Counted from the first letter of the stretch, positions 23,836 to 35,280 are shown. The stretch is 64,000 nt of DNA from Ipomoea triloba (GCF_003576645.1 NC_044924.1:24462274-24526273); one strand, 5' to 3'. Numbers and translations: made by a program. Notes: a model not told the origin generated them from the sequence alone.

Positions 23836-23918
23836 AAATTTTTTCTCGGTTCTTGAGCAGTTTTTGTAAGTGTAATTAGGAAATTTTTTCTCGGTTCTTG
23901 AGCAGTTTTTGTAAGTGT
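23836..23918 (+). repeat. 45-bp tandem duplication at the LTR insertion site
   Basis: 'aaattttttctcggttcttg' starts at 23836 and again at 23881, giving a 45-bp period. The second copy is interrupted by the LTR after AGTGT. The MITE at 16361 has only one copy of the unit. Confidence 0.85.
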
Positions 23919-24351
23919 TGATACGGTATAATACGGAAGAGAATATTCGTATTAATATATGGTAGAATATAAGAAAGAATACTCTAGGTGTGACCGAGCT
24001 CCGTGACAGTGGATCAGCGGCTCCCGGTCTCTTTAGCTGCTGTTCAAGAGGAAAAAGCCAAAAGTCCTCTTCTCTACATTAAATGCGCCTTTTATAGCGG
24101 ATATGGCCAGGCCTACTCCGGTCGGGCTGCATACAGGACACGTGGCGGACATGCACCGGTCACGCTATCGGTCCACTGCGCTTACGATAGGTGGATATGA
24201 GACCCCCACTTCGAATCCCGCCCGGGTTGCCGCGGCGGCCCGGAGTGTAGTGTACAAGGCTCGGCAGACCGGGAATAGAATCTAAGGGCCTGGCTGAGTC
24301 CTTATTCAGAGAGAGAGGTCGGGATACGGAGACCGGATTTTAGCCCTATCA
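23919..24351 (-). repeat. 3' LTR (left), 433 bp
   Basis: TGATACGGTATAATACGG... to ...TTTTAGCCCTATCA. Same length as the right LTR. I count six substitutions and no indels (about 98.6% identity), five of them transitions. Confidence 0.95.
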
Positions 24352-24368
24352 TCTAGCCTCCCAGCCCG
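24352..24368 (-). promoter_or_regulatory. Polypurine tract candidate
   Basis: Minus strand 'gggctgggaggctaga' directly abuts the 3' LTR. It is purine-rich but interrupted by C and T, so it is a weak example. Confidence 0.45.
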
Positions 24369-24581
24369 GTCTTTTACGATCGCTGAGGAAAAAGTCCGGG
24401 CTGTAAGATCGGATCCGGGTTGCACTATCCATGGTTGATCAACAGAACGGGACAAGGAAAACGTCGTCGGCGGGTGTCGTCAGCCCTAGTGTCCACGTGT
24501 CACGTTCGCACGAACCTCGGAACTTGGGCCTAGGCTAGGTCTACGGCGTGGGGAGCCGAACCGTCAGCCCCTTCTTTCTCC

Positions 24582-24591
24582 CTCTATAAAA
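24582..24591 (+). promoter_or_regulatory. TATA box of the antisense gene
   Basis: 'ctctataaaa' lies about 240 bp before the ATG at 24824, outside the LTR and on the strand opposite gag-pol. A probable 5'-UTR intron (donor acag|gtaact after 24713, acceptor tgctag before 24816) lies between it and the ATG. It implies an independent promoter inside the element. Confidence 0.6.
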
Positions 24592-24823
24592 GCGTGGTAC
24601 GTACGGTGTTTTCGGCTTTCACGAACGAGACAAACTCAGAGCCTCCCGAGCTACCTAAACTTCCCGATCTTAGCGTTGTCGACCTCAGCACGTTTTCGAA
24701 TTTTCTTTGACAGGTAACTCCCTTTGCTTATACTCGTGGATACATTCGTTTTACGATTTCGGGTGATCTCGAGTCCCGGGCTGACCTTAGTAAGACACCT
24801 CCTTGTCCTTGCTAGGTACAGCC

Positions 24824-27042
24824 ATGAGCGGATCGGATAGTCAAAACCTATCCCACCACAGCTACGGCGACTCGGTCGAAGTCGGATCGTTCACGGTCTC
24901 GACTTATGACTCTGACCTCAACGCCATAGACACTTACTCAGAACCCGAGGGCTCAGTCCGGGCTCATAACCAACCGAGGGTTGAGAATGACGAAGCAGAC
25001 TCTCGGCCCGTTATGGAGCCTCTTTCCATGGAAGCAGGGCCCTCAGGTCGAGGGAAGCCTGCCCCTACGGCCTATGGTAGGGACTGGTTCGCCGGTCTAC
25101 CAGTCGATTCTACCCCTCCAGTGGCCGCCAGCAGGATCCGATTAGACAGCAGCGGCCTACGGCGACACACCAGTCTTCTCACTCGCGGGGAGATCGAAGA
25201 AGTCTCGGCCCTGTTAACTGGGACTGTTAACTATGAGACCAAACGGTCGTTAGGGAGCATCGTCGATCGAACGAACGGGGACTGGCTCGGGATGCACTTG
25301 GATTCCATCAAGGCCCCGTTGACCTTCCCGTTCCACCCCTTTTTGCTGGGTTTCATGAAATACTATGGTGTTTTGCCCGGGCAAATTGCCCCTAATGCCC
25401 ACCGTACTCTCGCATGCTTCCCACAAATATGTAACCGCCACGGTCTCCCAGCGACTCTAGAGCTTTTCCGGTACCTCTTCTCGGTCCGGCCTCTATCTAT
25501 CAAGCACGGGGGTGGCGTCCTATGCATACAGTCTCGTGAGCACTTCTGCAAAATTTTACATTTGCCCGAAAACAATAGAGGCTGGAAAAACCGAATCCTG
25601 TCGGTCCAATACCCGTGGCCGCTTCCTGTTGACCGAGAGTGGCCAGAGTTCGCGACGGAGCACAAACGACCTAGGAAAAGCCGGGCTCTAGACGACGCGG
25701 CCATAAAGATTTCCGCCGAGGAATACGAGTACGAGGTCTTCCGATCTCCCGAGGAATACCTGGAAGCAAACCTCGAGCCCCCCAGATATGATTTGCCCGA
25801 GAAGTACACGCCTAAGAGGGCGGTGGTGACGGTTGCCGTCAGACCTCCCCCTCCTGAGGCTGGGTCACGAGGTTTGTAAGACTTACCGATCCGAGGTCGG
25901 TTTTACGAAGGTCGGTATGCTAAGTCTGTTTCGTCTTCTCTCCTTTCAGGTGCCATGAGGAGCTTCCCGGTATCAGCTCGTCCGCCTGCACCCGCCAAGA
26001 AGATCAGTCTGGGGGCTAAGAAGGCCGAGCCCTCGAAGCCTGCGGATCCTACCGGCGAGGCGCCAGTGCCCGTCGGTCTACCTTTGGACGCGACCCACCC
26101 TGCCGATCTGAACAACGAGCAGGATGCAGCCCGGGCTGCCAAGCGAGGGAAAGAGAAAGAGGTGCCCGAGGTCGAGGAGGTCGCGGTCGTGAAACGTTCC
26201 CGTCGCGACGGGTCCGGGTCCACGACACCCGTGATTGACGTGCTCATGAAGCACGGGGACGAATCCTCGGCCGCTCTGCTAACGAGGATCTGCGCCGCGG
26301 CTCCTCCTCCGGAGAAGACAAGCGGATGGTCGACCGCTCTAGTGGGAGAGCGCATCGCTCGCGACCTCATCCAGGTATCGCGAAGTGATTAATCGTGTTC
26401 TTGTTAGCGTCTACCGGTCTTCTCACCACCTTTCTCTTTTAGATGGCGCACTCGGTCACCGATCTGTATGCCCGGGCCAAGGACGGGGACGAGATCCATC
26501 GTCGGGACGTGGCCCCGCTCAAAAGGTCCCTTGCTAAGAGGGAACAGCGGATTAAAGAGCTCGAGGGGAAACTGAAGACGGCTGAAGAGACCGGACGGAG
26601 GATCCTAGAGCGGGCGGATTTCGGCGAGAAGGTTTTGACGGATCCCGTCCTCCTGGCTAAGCATATCTGCCGAGGGCGGGAGACAGGTGAGGCCGTTCTT
26701 GCGGCCATCTCGCGCACGCCGGTCGGGGAGGACTTAATGTACGAGTTCGGGACTTGGGCGTTCAACAGTGGTCGTCGAGCCATGCAGAACGACGTTCGAG
26801 CTGCCTTAGAAGTCTCGATCGACGACGACGACCTCCACAGGGTTTTGGCCGTGCTCCCCGAAGAGGTGCCCGACCCTGGTCCGACGCCGTTCTCAACCGT
26901 CTCTGAGGGGCAAGTACTACCGGTCTCTTTCACCGACGCTTCCGCTGGACCAACGGCGGAGGTTGCGGAAGCCCCCGATGCTGGACCAGCGGCAGAGGGT
27001 GCGACGGAACCTGGGGCCGAGCAGTCGGCCGAACGCCCTTAG
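24824..27042 (+). CDS. Antisense ORF (Transposase_28-like) of the Tat element
   Basis: Exons 24824-25871, 25950-26374 and 26443-27042 join in phase (2073 nt, 690 aa). Introns are 78 and 68 bp with cag/tag acceptors. Residues around 160-240 (FPFHPFLLGFMKYYGVLPGQ, then NAHRTLACF) match the plant 'putative gypsy-type transposon' domain (Pfam Transposase_28). The middle is rich in Lys/Glu/Pro. Exon 3 starts with a predicted coiled coil (KRSLAKREQRIKELEGKLK). The C-terminus is Ala/Glu/Gly/Pro-rich. The function of these antisense proteins is not established. The frame is fully open while gag-pol on the other strand is damaged. The final codons lie 67 bp before the N-gap. Confidence 0.85.
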
Positions 27043-27109
27043 ACAGTAAACGCGGGAGCCCGGCCTCGTTGTGCCGGGTATTATTTCGTTTTGACGACCT
27101 TTGAGTCGT

Positions 27110-27567
27110 NNNNNNNNNNNNNNNNNNNNNNNNNNNNNNNNNNNNNNNNNNNNNNNNNNNNNNNNNNNNNNNNNNNNNNNNNNNNNNNNNNNNNNNNNNN
27201 NNNNNNNNNNNNNNNNNNNNNNNNNNNNNNNNNNNNNNNNNNNNNNNNNNNNNNNNNNNNNNNNNNNNNNNNNNNNNNNNNNNNNNNNNNNNNNNNNNNN
27301 NNNNNNNNNNNNNNNNNNNNNNNNNNNNNNNNNNNNNNNNNNNNNNNNNNNNNNNNNNNNNNNNNNNNNNNNNNNNNNNNNNNNNNNNNNNNNNNNNNNN
27401 NNNNNNNNNNNNNNNNNNNNNNNNNNNNNNNNNNNNNNNNNNNNNNNNNNNNNNNNNNNNNNNNNNNNNNNNNNNNNNNNNNNNNNNNNNNNNNNNNNNN
27501 NNNNNNNNNNNNNNNNNNNNNNNNNNNNNNNNNNNNNNNNNNNNNNNNNNNNNNNNNNNNNNNNNNN
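27110..27567. other. Assembly gap, 458 N
   Basis: Unknown bases between the end of the antisense gene and the end of gag-pol, in the intergenic part of the retrotransposon. Confidence 1.
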
Positions 27568-27674
27568 ATTTAACAGGAAAAGTCGACTTGACTGGGCGAT
27601 ACTACATTTCAAACAGAACAGCCTCGCAGGGCGAAAGTAAATTGGGGCACGCAGGCTCCCGAACCTATTACAAA

Positions 27675-30600
27675 CTACTGATAAAAATGGGCCAAATGCT
27701 GGGAATTCCAAATGCGGTCGACCGGTTTGCCAGTGGTGGTTTCGAGCCGGTAGGTCCCCGGTCTCACCACGGCCGAAACGACGTAGGGACCTTCCCAGCT
27801 CTGGGCCTATTTCCCGCTCTCTAGCGGTTTGCTGGCCTGTCTCTCTCTCAGCACGTAATCCCCTACTTGAAAGTAGCGGGGGCGCACTTTAGGGTCGCGG
27901 TATGCTTTCAATTTCTTTTGATATTCTTCGACCCTCCGGGCTGCGACCTCTCTCCTCTCTTCCACAGAATCCAACCCGGTGATTATTAAGGAGTCATTGT
28001 CGTTCTCATCATAGCTCCGCTCTTTAGAAGTCGGTATCCACGCTTCCACTGGCAGGCGGGCTTCGGCGCCATAAACTAGTGCGAAAGGCGTTTCCTTCGT
28101 GGCCTCGCGGGGCGTAGTCCGGTACGACCACAAGATGTACGGGAGCTCGTCTGCCCAGCTTCGTCCGGCCGAGTGCAACTTCTTTTTCAGTCCTTCCAGG
28201 ATGGTTCGGTTCGCATTCTCCACTTGACCGTTCCCTTGAGGATATGCTACGGAAGAACGGAGCGACCTGGTGCCCACCGTTGCTAAGAAATTTTGGAAAT
28301 ACTCGCTCTCGAACTGTCTTCCGTTGTCGGTCACTAACTGAACTGGAACTCCAAAGCGGGAGATCACGTTTCGCCATATAAACCGAGCGCACTGCTGAGA
28401 TGTAATCGTCGCTAGTGGTTCGGCCTCTACCCATTTCGAAAAGTAGTCCACAGCAACGATTATGAAGCGGCGTCGACCGGTCAACTGCGGGAAAGGTCCC
28501 AAGATGTCTACCCCCCATTTGGCGAACGGTATTGCAGAACTGACCGGGTGATAAAAGGTGGCCGGCCTGCCTGGGACTCGAGCGTAAAGTTGACAGGGTT
28601 CACACGACTTTGCTAGTGCCTCACAGTCTAATTGGATCGATGGCCAATAGTAGCCGATCAGCATTATTCTTCTTGCCAAGGCCCGGCCCCCCTGATGGGC
28701 AGAGCAAAGTCCGGAATGCAGCTCGGCCATCACGAGTTTGGCCTCAAAGCGGGTTAGACATCTCATCAGCGGCCCTCCATAAGACCGCCGGTAAAGGCGA
28801 TTGTCGATTATCTGGAAACGAGGAGCTCGCAGCTTTACTTTCCTGGCCCTCTGCTCATTCTCTGGTAAGGTCCCGGTCTCTAAATATGAACGGAGGTCGG
28901 TGATCCAATCATCCGTTTCTGTATTGACCGGTATCACGGGAAGCGCATCCACGCAAGCAGTCTGCAGCTCTTCCACCCGGGCGACCTTCGATATATATTC
29001 CGGAGCCTCGTGCGATAGTCGGGATAACATGTCCGCATCCGCATTCTCGGCCCGTGGAATGTGCTCGGCTCTGCAAGCGTCGAACGATCCCATAATGGAT
29101 AAAGCGTAGTCGCGGTACCAGGCTAGCCGTTCCCCTTTTGTTTCGAAAGCGCCGGTGACCTGTCCGACGACTAGGGCTGAGTTAGTCCGGATCCTCACAT
29201 GCCGAGCCCCCAGAGAGCGGGCGCGTCGCAGGCCAGCTATGAAGGCCTCGTACTCCGCTTCATTGTTGGTCGGTGAGAAAGCAAGCGACAGGGCGTAGTA
29301 AACTTTGAAGCCCTCCGGGCTGGTAAGAACTATACCAGCGCCGGCGCCCTGCTTGCAGCTTGACCCATCTGTTGCAATTTCCCATTCCACCGGGGCATCG
29401 TCGGAGGTCACCGGGGTGGTGCTGTCAGGTGCTGAACATTCTACGACGAAATCTGCTACGGCTTGTCCTTTGATGGCCGGTCTCGGCGTGTATTCGATTG
29501 CGAACTGGGTCAACATCATTGCCCACTTAATTAACCGACCGGAGGAAGTGGTCGTCTGGAGTATGGCCCCTATCGGTTGATCGGTGAGCACCCGGATCAC
29601 CCGGCCTTGGAAGTATGGCGTTAACTTCTTCGCGGTCGTGTACAACGCGAATACGACCTTCTCCAGCCGGGTATACCGCAGTTCAGGGCCCTGGAGAGCG
29701 TGGCTGATGTAATAAACCGGGCGTTGCACCCCTTCAGGGTCGGTTCGACAAAGCACTGCGCTGATAGCGCGGTCCGATGCGGAGAGATAAATCTGCAACT
29801 CTTCACCAGGTTCCGGCCTGGACAACACTATCGGTGAGGCCAAGTACTCTTTCAAACTTTCGAAAGCCCGTTGACACTCATCAGTCCACATGAAGGCGGA
29901 TGTCTTCTTCAGTGTCTGGAAGAACGGGTGTGCCCGCTCAGCAAGTTTCGAGAGGAAGCGGCTCAGGGCGGCCAGTCGGCCAGTTAGCTGTTGAACTTCT
30001 CTAACCGTGGCCGGCGGCCTCATGTCGATTATCGCCTTCACTTTCGCGGGGTTCGGCTCGATTCCTCTCCTTGTCATCATAAACCCGAGAAACTTCCCGG
30101 TCTGGACTGCGAAAGTACATTTGGCCGGGTTGAGTCTCAGCCGGTTATATCTCATGATCTCAAAGCTCTGTCTCAGGTCGGACGCGTGGTCATACTTATC
30201 TTTACTCTTTACCAGCATGTCATCGATGTAGGCCTCCATCGTTTTACCGATCAGCTCTCCGAACAAGGTGTTCACCATTCTCTGGTAAGTTGCACCGGCA
30301 TTGCGGAGACCGAACGGCATAACTCGGTAGCAGTATAGACCGTCTGGACTGATGAATGCTGTCTTGGCTTCGTCCTCTTCGGCCATCATCACCTGGTGAT
30401 AGCCCTTGAAAGCGTCCATAAAACTTAAGAGCTCTGCGCCTGCGGTCTCGTCGACCATCTGGTGGATACTCGGGAAAGGGAACGGGTCTAGCGGGCACGC
30501 CTTGTTGAGGTCCGTATAATCCACGCACATCCTCCAGGCTGGGGGCTTAGGGACGAGAACTACGTTTGCTAACCACTCGGGGTAGTGAACCTCCCGTATG

Positions 30601-32090
30601 TGTCCGGCCGCTACCAAAGATTTCGTTTCGGAGCGGACGAACTCTCGTCGGTCGGACGACAGGTGTCTCTGCTTCTGCTTGACCGGTCGGGAGCCAGGGC
30701 GTACGGCTAACCTATGGCATATTGTCTGGCGGTCGATCCCAGGCATATCTTCCGGTCCCCAGGCCAGGATGTCNCTCGACCCCCCGGTCTCCATCAACCT
30801 CTTAGCTGAGTTCGCCTCCGTGGCAGTAGCGTAAGCCACTACTCTGCGCACAGCGTCTTCGTAGCAGGTCGGCGGCCGGAGTATTAGGTCCTGGTACAGG
30901 TTTCCCGCTCTTAGCGAGTTCAACAACAAGTTGGTGGCAGTTACGTCATCTACGGGTTCTATTTCCGACATTTCCTTATTCCATCGCTCGATAAAGACAG
31001 AGAGCGGCTCCCCGTCTAACTGTTTGGCGTTTTCCAAATGAGAGAAATGTTTCTTCACGGTCTTGGCCATGGCGAAACGATCGACAAACCTCTGGGCCAG
31101 GTCTCGGAAATTCGATATGGACTCTGGTTCTAGGGTGCGGAACCACTCTGCAGCTCTCCCGGTGAGCGTGGAGTAGAACGCCCTACACATGACGGCCTCG
31201 GATACCCCCATCATGAGCATGTTACCATAGTAGAGGTTGACATGCTGTTCGGGGTCCGACCTGCCAGCGTACTCTTTGTCTCCAGGAACGCGCAGGTCTA
31301 TCGGATAAGGCTCACTCATGAGCTTGTGCGTAAAGGGCGTTCGGAGCAGGTTGCTAGATCGGCCAGTGGGTCGGTCAGTTCCTTCCTCACGCTTCCATCT
31401 GTTGAACTCCGCTCGGACTTGATCGAGCATTCCACGCGAAAGACCAGGCGGACGGGTTGGTTTACGGCGTCTATGGTGACGGGAATCCGAAGAACTTGCT
31501 TCACTTGAATCAGCTTCGGTCGCGGTCGGGACATGTAATGGTCGACGCCCTCTCTCCATCGGCGGGTCGATTCGGTCCAGAACACTGACTCTCGGCGGTT
31601 CTTCTTGGGCTGGAGGTGGCTTGGAACTTGAGGCGCCCAAACGCGACAGAGCAGGTCGACGCGCCGATGTCGGTTCTCGTAATCTAGAGGAGATCGGTCG
31701 CCTCTCAGACTGCGCCCTTCTAGCGGGCGAGTGGGTGGCTGCAGCCTCGATCGTCGTAGTATCCGGATGAGGGACCGGCGGCTGAGTGTGCAGCTGAGTG
31801 GGCGGTGCCGGCTGGAACGGGAAAGGAGGGGCGTAAGGCGTCGGATAGAAACGAGGGGAAGCGGTCCACCAATGAGCGGTCGGATCAAGCGGGTATGGTG
31901 GGTACTGGTACGGTATCGGTCCGACCGGTATAGGGAATGCTTGGGGAGGGTGAATCATGTTGACAGGATCAGCCGCCGGCGGATTAGTGGTATTGCTCGG
32001 GTCGTCTCTAGAGCTAAGGCGGGAACGTAGGTCGGGAGGTGCCTCCTGCTCTGGATCCGCAGCGGCAAAATAATCCATATATGGGTACAT
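27675..32090 (-). pseudogene. gag-pol of the Tat element, internally truncated
   Basis: Open from ATG 32090 to TAG at 27809-27807 (1427 codons), and in the same frame a further 43 codons to TAG at 27677-27675. N-terminal Pro-rich gag with the retrotransposon gag domain (FYSTLTGRAAEWFRTL). Then, across an 'n' at 30774, the text jumps to the start of RT. RT has CVDYTDLNKACP and the YIDD active site. A first RNase H is followed by a second (ATDGSS...NNEAEYEAF). Integrase has CEPC, VDILGPF, TDNGRQF and VENANR. The zinc knuckle and aspartic protease expected between gag and RT are missing. The 43 codons after the first TAG encode WEGPYVV, the integrase GPY/F module, so that TAG is a disabling mutation. 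Confidence 0.88.
30774..30774. other. Single 'n' at the gag/RT junction
   Basis: The one unknown base lies exactly where about 400-500 residues (zinc knuckle, protease) are absent from an otherwise open frame. It reads as a contig join rather than a base-call ambiguity. Confidence 0.8.
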
Positions 32091-32139
32091 GCTTGAAGAT
32101 TGAAGTTAGGTAGAACGGGACTCGGCTTGTTACTTCGGT

Positions 32140-32156
32140 CCCCACAGACGGCGCCA
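32140..32156 (-). promoter_or_regulatory. Primer binding site, tRNA-Asp type
   Basis: Minus strand TGGCGCCGTCTGTGGGG begins three bases inside the 5' LTR border. The first nine bases match the complement of the plant tRNA-Asp 3' end (TGGCGCCGT), the usual primer for Tat/Athila elements. Confidence 0.75.
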
Positions 32157-32159
32157 AAA

Positions 32160-32592
32160 TGATACGGTATAATACGGAAGAGAATATTCGTATTAATATA
32201 TGGTAGAATATAAGAAAGAATACTCTAGGTGTGACCGAGCTCCGTGACAGTGGATCAGCGGCTCCCGGTCTCTTTAGCTGTTGTTCAAGAGGAAAAAGCC
32301 AAAAGTCCTCTTCTCTACATTAAATGCGCCTTTTATAACGGATATGGCCAGGCCTACTCCGGTCGGGCTGCATGCAGGACACGTGGCGGACATGCACCGG
32401 TCACACTATCGGTCTACTGCGCTTACGATAGGTGGATATGAGACCCCCACTTCGAATCCCGCCCGGGTTGCCGCGGCGGCCAGGAGTGTAGTGTACAAGG
32501 CTCGGCAGACCGGGAATAGAATCTAAGGGCCTGGCTGAGTCCTTATTCAGAGAGAGAGGTCGGGATACGGAGACCGGATTTTAGCCCTATCA
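32160..32592 (-). repeat. 5' LTR (right), 433 bp
   Basis: Partner of the LTR at 23919-24351. Followed at once by the TSD AGTGT and the resumed MITE sequence. Confidence 0.95.
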
Positions 32593-32890
32593 AGTGTAAT
32601 TAGGAAAGAGAATGTTCGAGGAAAAATAAAAAGAGAAAAAGAAAAGTAAAAAAAAATTGCATTCTGACAACAAAAGAAAAAAAAAAAAGTGACATTAAAC
32701 GTCAAAGTGGCTGCCAACGGGCCCCAACTGGCACGCGTGGAACACGCGCCCGCTGGGGCGCTAAGTGCGCCAAACGCACTAGTTTTGCGTTTTTTTTTGT
32801 TTGTTTTTTTTTTTTAACTTCTCCTGCAACTCGATTTTGCAGATTTTCTTCCTCAAGTTTTTTCACTGACATAAACCTTACAATAACTGC

Positions 32891-33414
32891 TGATATAGAT
32901 GCCCTTAGATTACATGAGAGAACGAAAAATAATCAAATTCTCTAAGAATATTACCACTACATCAACTTTGAATCTCATAATTTGAACTAAACAATGTGAT
33001 AAATAGTATTATCATACTCATATTACTTAAATAATCTTAGACAACTTGAACCAAACACACCTTAAGATTATATCCATGATCTAACCCACTTTCATCACTA
33101 GCACTTTATTAGGATTTAGGACACTTCAAAACCAACCAAGAAAATTTCCACTTATTAGTGGTAAATCTGAAAGTGAGAATGCTAAGTATGTGAAGTGGTG
33201 AAGATGAAAGTTAATGGGCAGGAAATGTGCAATGCATGATGTATTTAAACTGTGGATTACAAATTACAGGGTATGAAACATCAGGTAGTCCAATGCTACA
33301 ATAATGGGAACCAATCAGTATGAAATCTTTGTTAGCAGGTACTTAATATGGTTAAAATCAGAAACAAACAGCTCCTTCATGTTCAAACAACATTGAGAAT
33401 CTGAGATCCCCACA
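32891..33414. other. Intergenic DNA and 3' flank of the DUO1-like gene
   Basis: No coding signal. 32940-33065 ends 'gaaccaaacacaccttaag', like a MITE terminus. The rest is probably the 3' UTR of the minus-strand MYB gene. Confidence 0.4.
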
Positions 33415-35187
33415 TCACCAATCAGATGGGCTGGGTAGTGGTTCAATATGATCAAACATGTCTATGGAGAAGTCATCAATGAAGCTATCTGGGCTTAGAG
33501 GGTTAATCACAGCATCACTTTCTTGCTTCACAACACCCTCACAGCTCGTCTCTGGTTCTGGACCACTCGTATTTCCAAACGCATCGAAGAAGTTGAGATC
33601 CCCGAGCCTCGAGGCGAAATCTTGACCTTCTAGAGGTGGCAACGAAAAGTCTGTCGTCTGAACCTGCGGAAAGGGAAGCTGTGGCTGTGACCCATGGAAG
33701 GGTTTGGTCTCGCACTGAGCATACTCAAGCTGTAGCAGATTAGGCTCGAAAGTGAATGAAGTTGGATTCATTAAATCTAGCATTGGGATTGCCTCGAAAT
33801 TTTCAATATATGATGATGAGCAAGACTGAGGCTTAGACAAAGATTCTTCATTTGCAGAGGATCTGAACTTAGGTTCCTGAATTGTGAGACGAAAAAATCA
33901 TATGCACAAGTTAAGAAAGGATGAACACATAGGAATATAATACCTCAAGTTTGAGCTCCTTAGCATCAAGTAAGCATAACATAGTCCAAGTAACATTGCA
34001 CAAATTAACAGCATTGAAGTGTAAAGAGCCCGAATGGCTTATGCATCTCTACGAATAAAACTCCTAAGTGAACTAAACAAAACCGAAAAAGAATTTATAG
34101 TTGGGGAAATGGGATCAGTAAAATCATATACCTCCAAGGATGGAACATCAAGAAGAGCGGGAACTTCCTTAACGCTGCTGCCACTATTGCTGTCTCCCCG
34201 TGACTTGCTAGACTGTGGCGTTGAATTGTGCAGGATTCTTGCCAGCCGCTTCTGCCTGCTACTCCAAAAATTCTTCACATCATTGTCCGTTCTTCCTGGC
34301 AAATACGTCGCTATCCTTGCCCATTTGTTCCCGAATTGTGCCTGAAGATCAATCACAATCCTCTCCTCCTCTGCTGAAAACTTCACTCCACTGTTTGAAA
34401 AACAACCCCAAGGGAGGAAAACAAAGAGGTATCACACACATTTCACCAAATATGATCATGAACACCCACCCTACCAGACAACCCCACTAACTAAATTTTC
34501 ATTAAATGCCATAATTTGTGTAAACAAGTAACTTTATGAGTAAAACAGAAGGAAGACATTAAAAACAACTCTAGTTATAGCCTTGTAGGAACTTATAATC
34601 ACCAATCCCACCAGGAAATCTTCACCAAATAACACAAGAGTTTCTCTTTAGTTATTCACTTAAAACAATTCTAGTTTTCTAATGCAACCCTCTAAACCAA
34701 CACAGACAGATTCCCAATACATTAGATAAAGGAAAATGGAAGCAATAAAATAACATATTCCATTGAAGGAAAACTCTAGATGAAAAATTCCCAATTTCAA
34801 ACTGAATATAAAAGGGGACCAAACCAAATACTAGCAGTTAAAAAGCAACATTTTAGCAAAATTAACGAAATGTCTCTCCCTTGCAGCATGAACTTTTCAC
34901 ATCGATGAAAAAGGAAAGTGTAAAACTGAAATTAAACGGCGAAAACGAGAGAGAGTTAGTTACTTCTTCAAGTTGGGTCGGAGTTTGTTGACCCATCGGA
35001 GGCGACAGGATTTTCCGGTGCGCTGCAATAAGCCTTTGGATCGAATGGAGCTCCAGTCTCTGGGGCCATACTTGTTGACATGGTTGAGAAGCACCTCATC
35101 TTCCTCAACTTTCCATGGACCTTTCTTTATGTCCCCCAACTCTCCATTGCACCAACTTCTTCCCTCCATTAACCTCCAATTTCCCAA
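33415..35187 (-). CDS. DUO1: R2R3-MYB transcription factor, DUO1 type
   Basis: Exons (minus) 35187-34964, 34390-34132 and 33876-33415 join in frame (945 nt, 314 aa; from the second Met at 35169, 308 aa). R2 spans about residues 21-73 (W25, W45, W65) and R3 about 76-126, with Phe in place of the first Trp as usual in R3. The repeats read KKGPWK...GPRDWSSIRSKGLLQRTGKSC, WVNKLRPNLKNG and LPGRTDNDVKNFWSSRQKRL, the signature that sets DUO1 apart from other R2R3-MYBs (Lys in VNKLRP). The C-terminus FIDDFSIDMFDHIEPLPSP is the acidic motif conserved in DUO1 proteins. In Arabidopsis DUO1 drives generative-cell division and sperm differentiation in pollen, so expression should be male-germline restricted. 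The second intron position, splitting the Asn of LKNG, is consistent with the family. Confidence 0.93.
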
Positions 35188-35280
35188 TGCGAATCCAAAC
35201 CCTGCTTTTTTCGCTCGATTTTTCTCATGTGATACAACTCTAGTAGTGTTGTTCCTTTACCCTCTACTCCAAACTCCACA

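Larger units (their letters stand above)
23914..32597 (-). mobile_element. Tat-lineage Ty3/gypsy LTR retrotransposon with 5-bp TSD
   Basis: The element body is 23919-32592 (8674 bp including a 458-bp gap), flanked by AGTGT at 23914-23918 and 32593-32597. LTRs start TGATACGG and end CCCTATCA. Transcription of gag-pol is leftward, so the right LTR is the 5' LTR. Order in that sense: LTR, tRNA-Asp-type PBS, gag, RT, RNase H, second (archaeal-type) RNase H, integrase, then an oppositely oriented spliced gene, then the 3' LTR. A dual RNase H and an antisense ORF between pol and the 3' LTR are known features of Tat elements such as Retand. The copy is probably inactive (truncated gag-pol, TAG near its end) but young. 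Confidence 0.95.
23832..32890. mobile_element. MITE-like element split by the Tat retrotransposon
   Basis: Left remnant 23822-23918 (gaacatccttattagtgaaa) and right remnant 32598-32890 (ending 'gctgatatagatgccctta'). Its GC-rich centre at 32703-32775 (caactggcacgcgtggaaca) parallels the copy at 16361. The retrotransposon sits inside it with AGTGT on both sides. Terminal repeats are weak, so the outer limits are approximate. Confidence 0.45.

Noticed and set aside
24003..24285. ORFs at the left LTR and their twins at 32244-32526
   Set aside because: They lie in the two LTRs and are identical because the LTRs are. No LTR-encoded protein is expected.
27091..27711. Long ORFs across the N-gap
   Set aside because: Most of their length is N, so they carry no evidence.
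33745..33775. Possible miR159 site in the DUO1-type coding region
   Set aside because: Only the 'ttggatt' seed-like part matches. The rest has too many mismatches for a plant miRNA target. A target-prediction scan of the whole mRNA would be needed.
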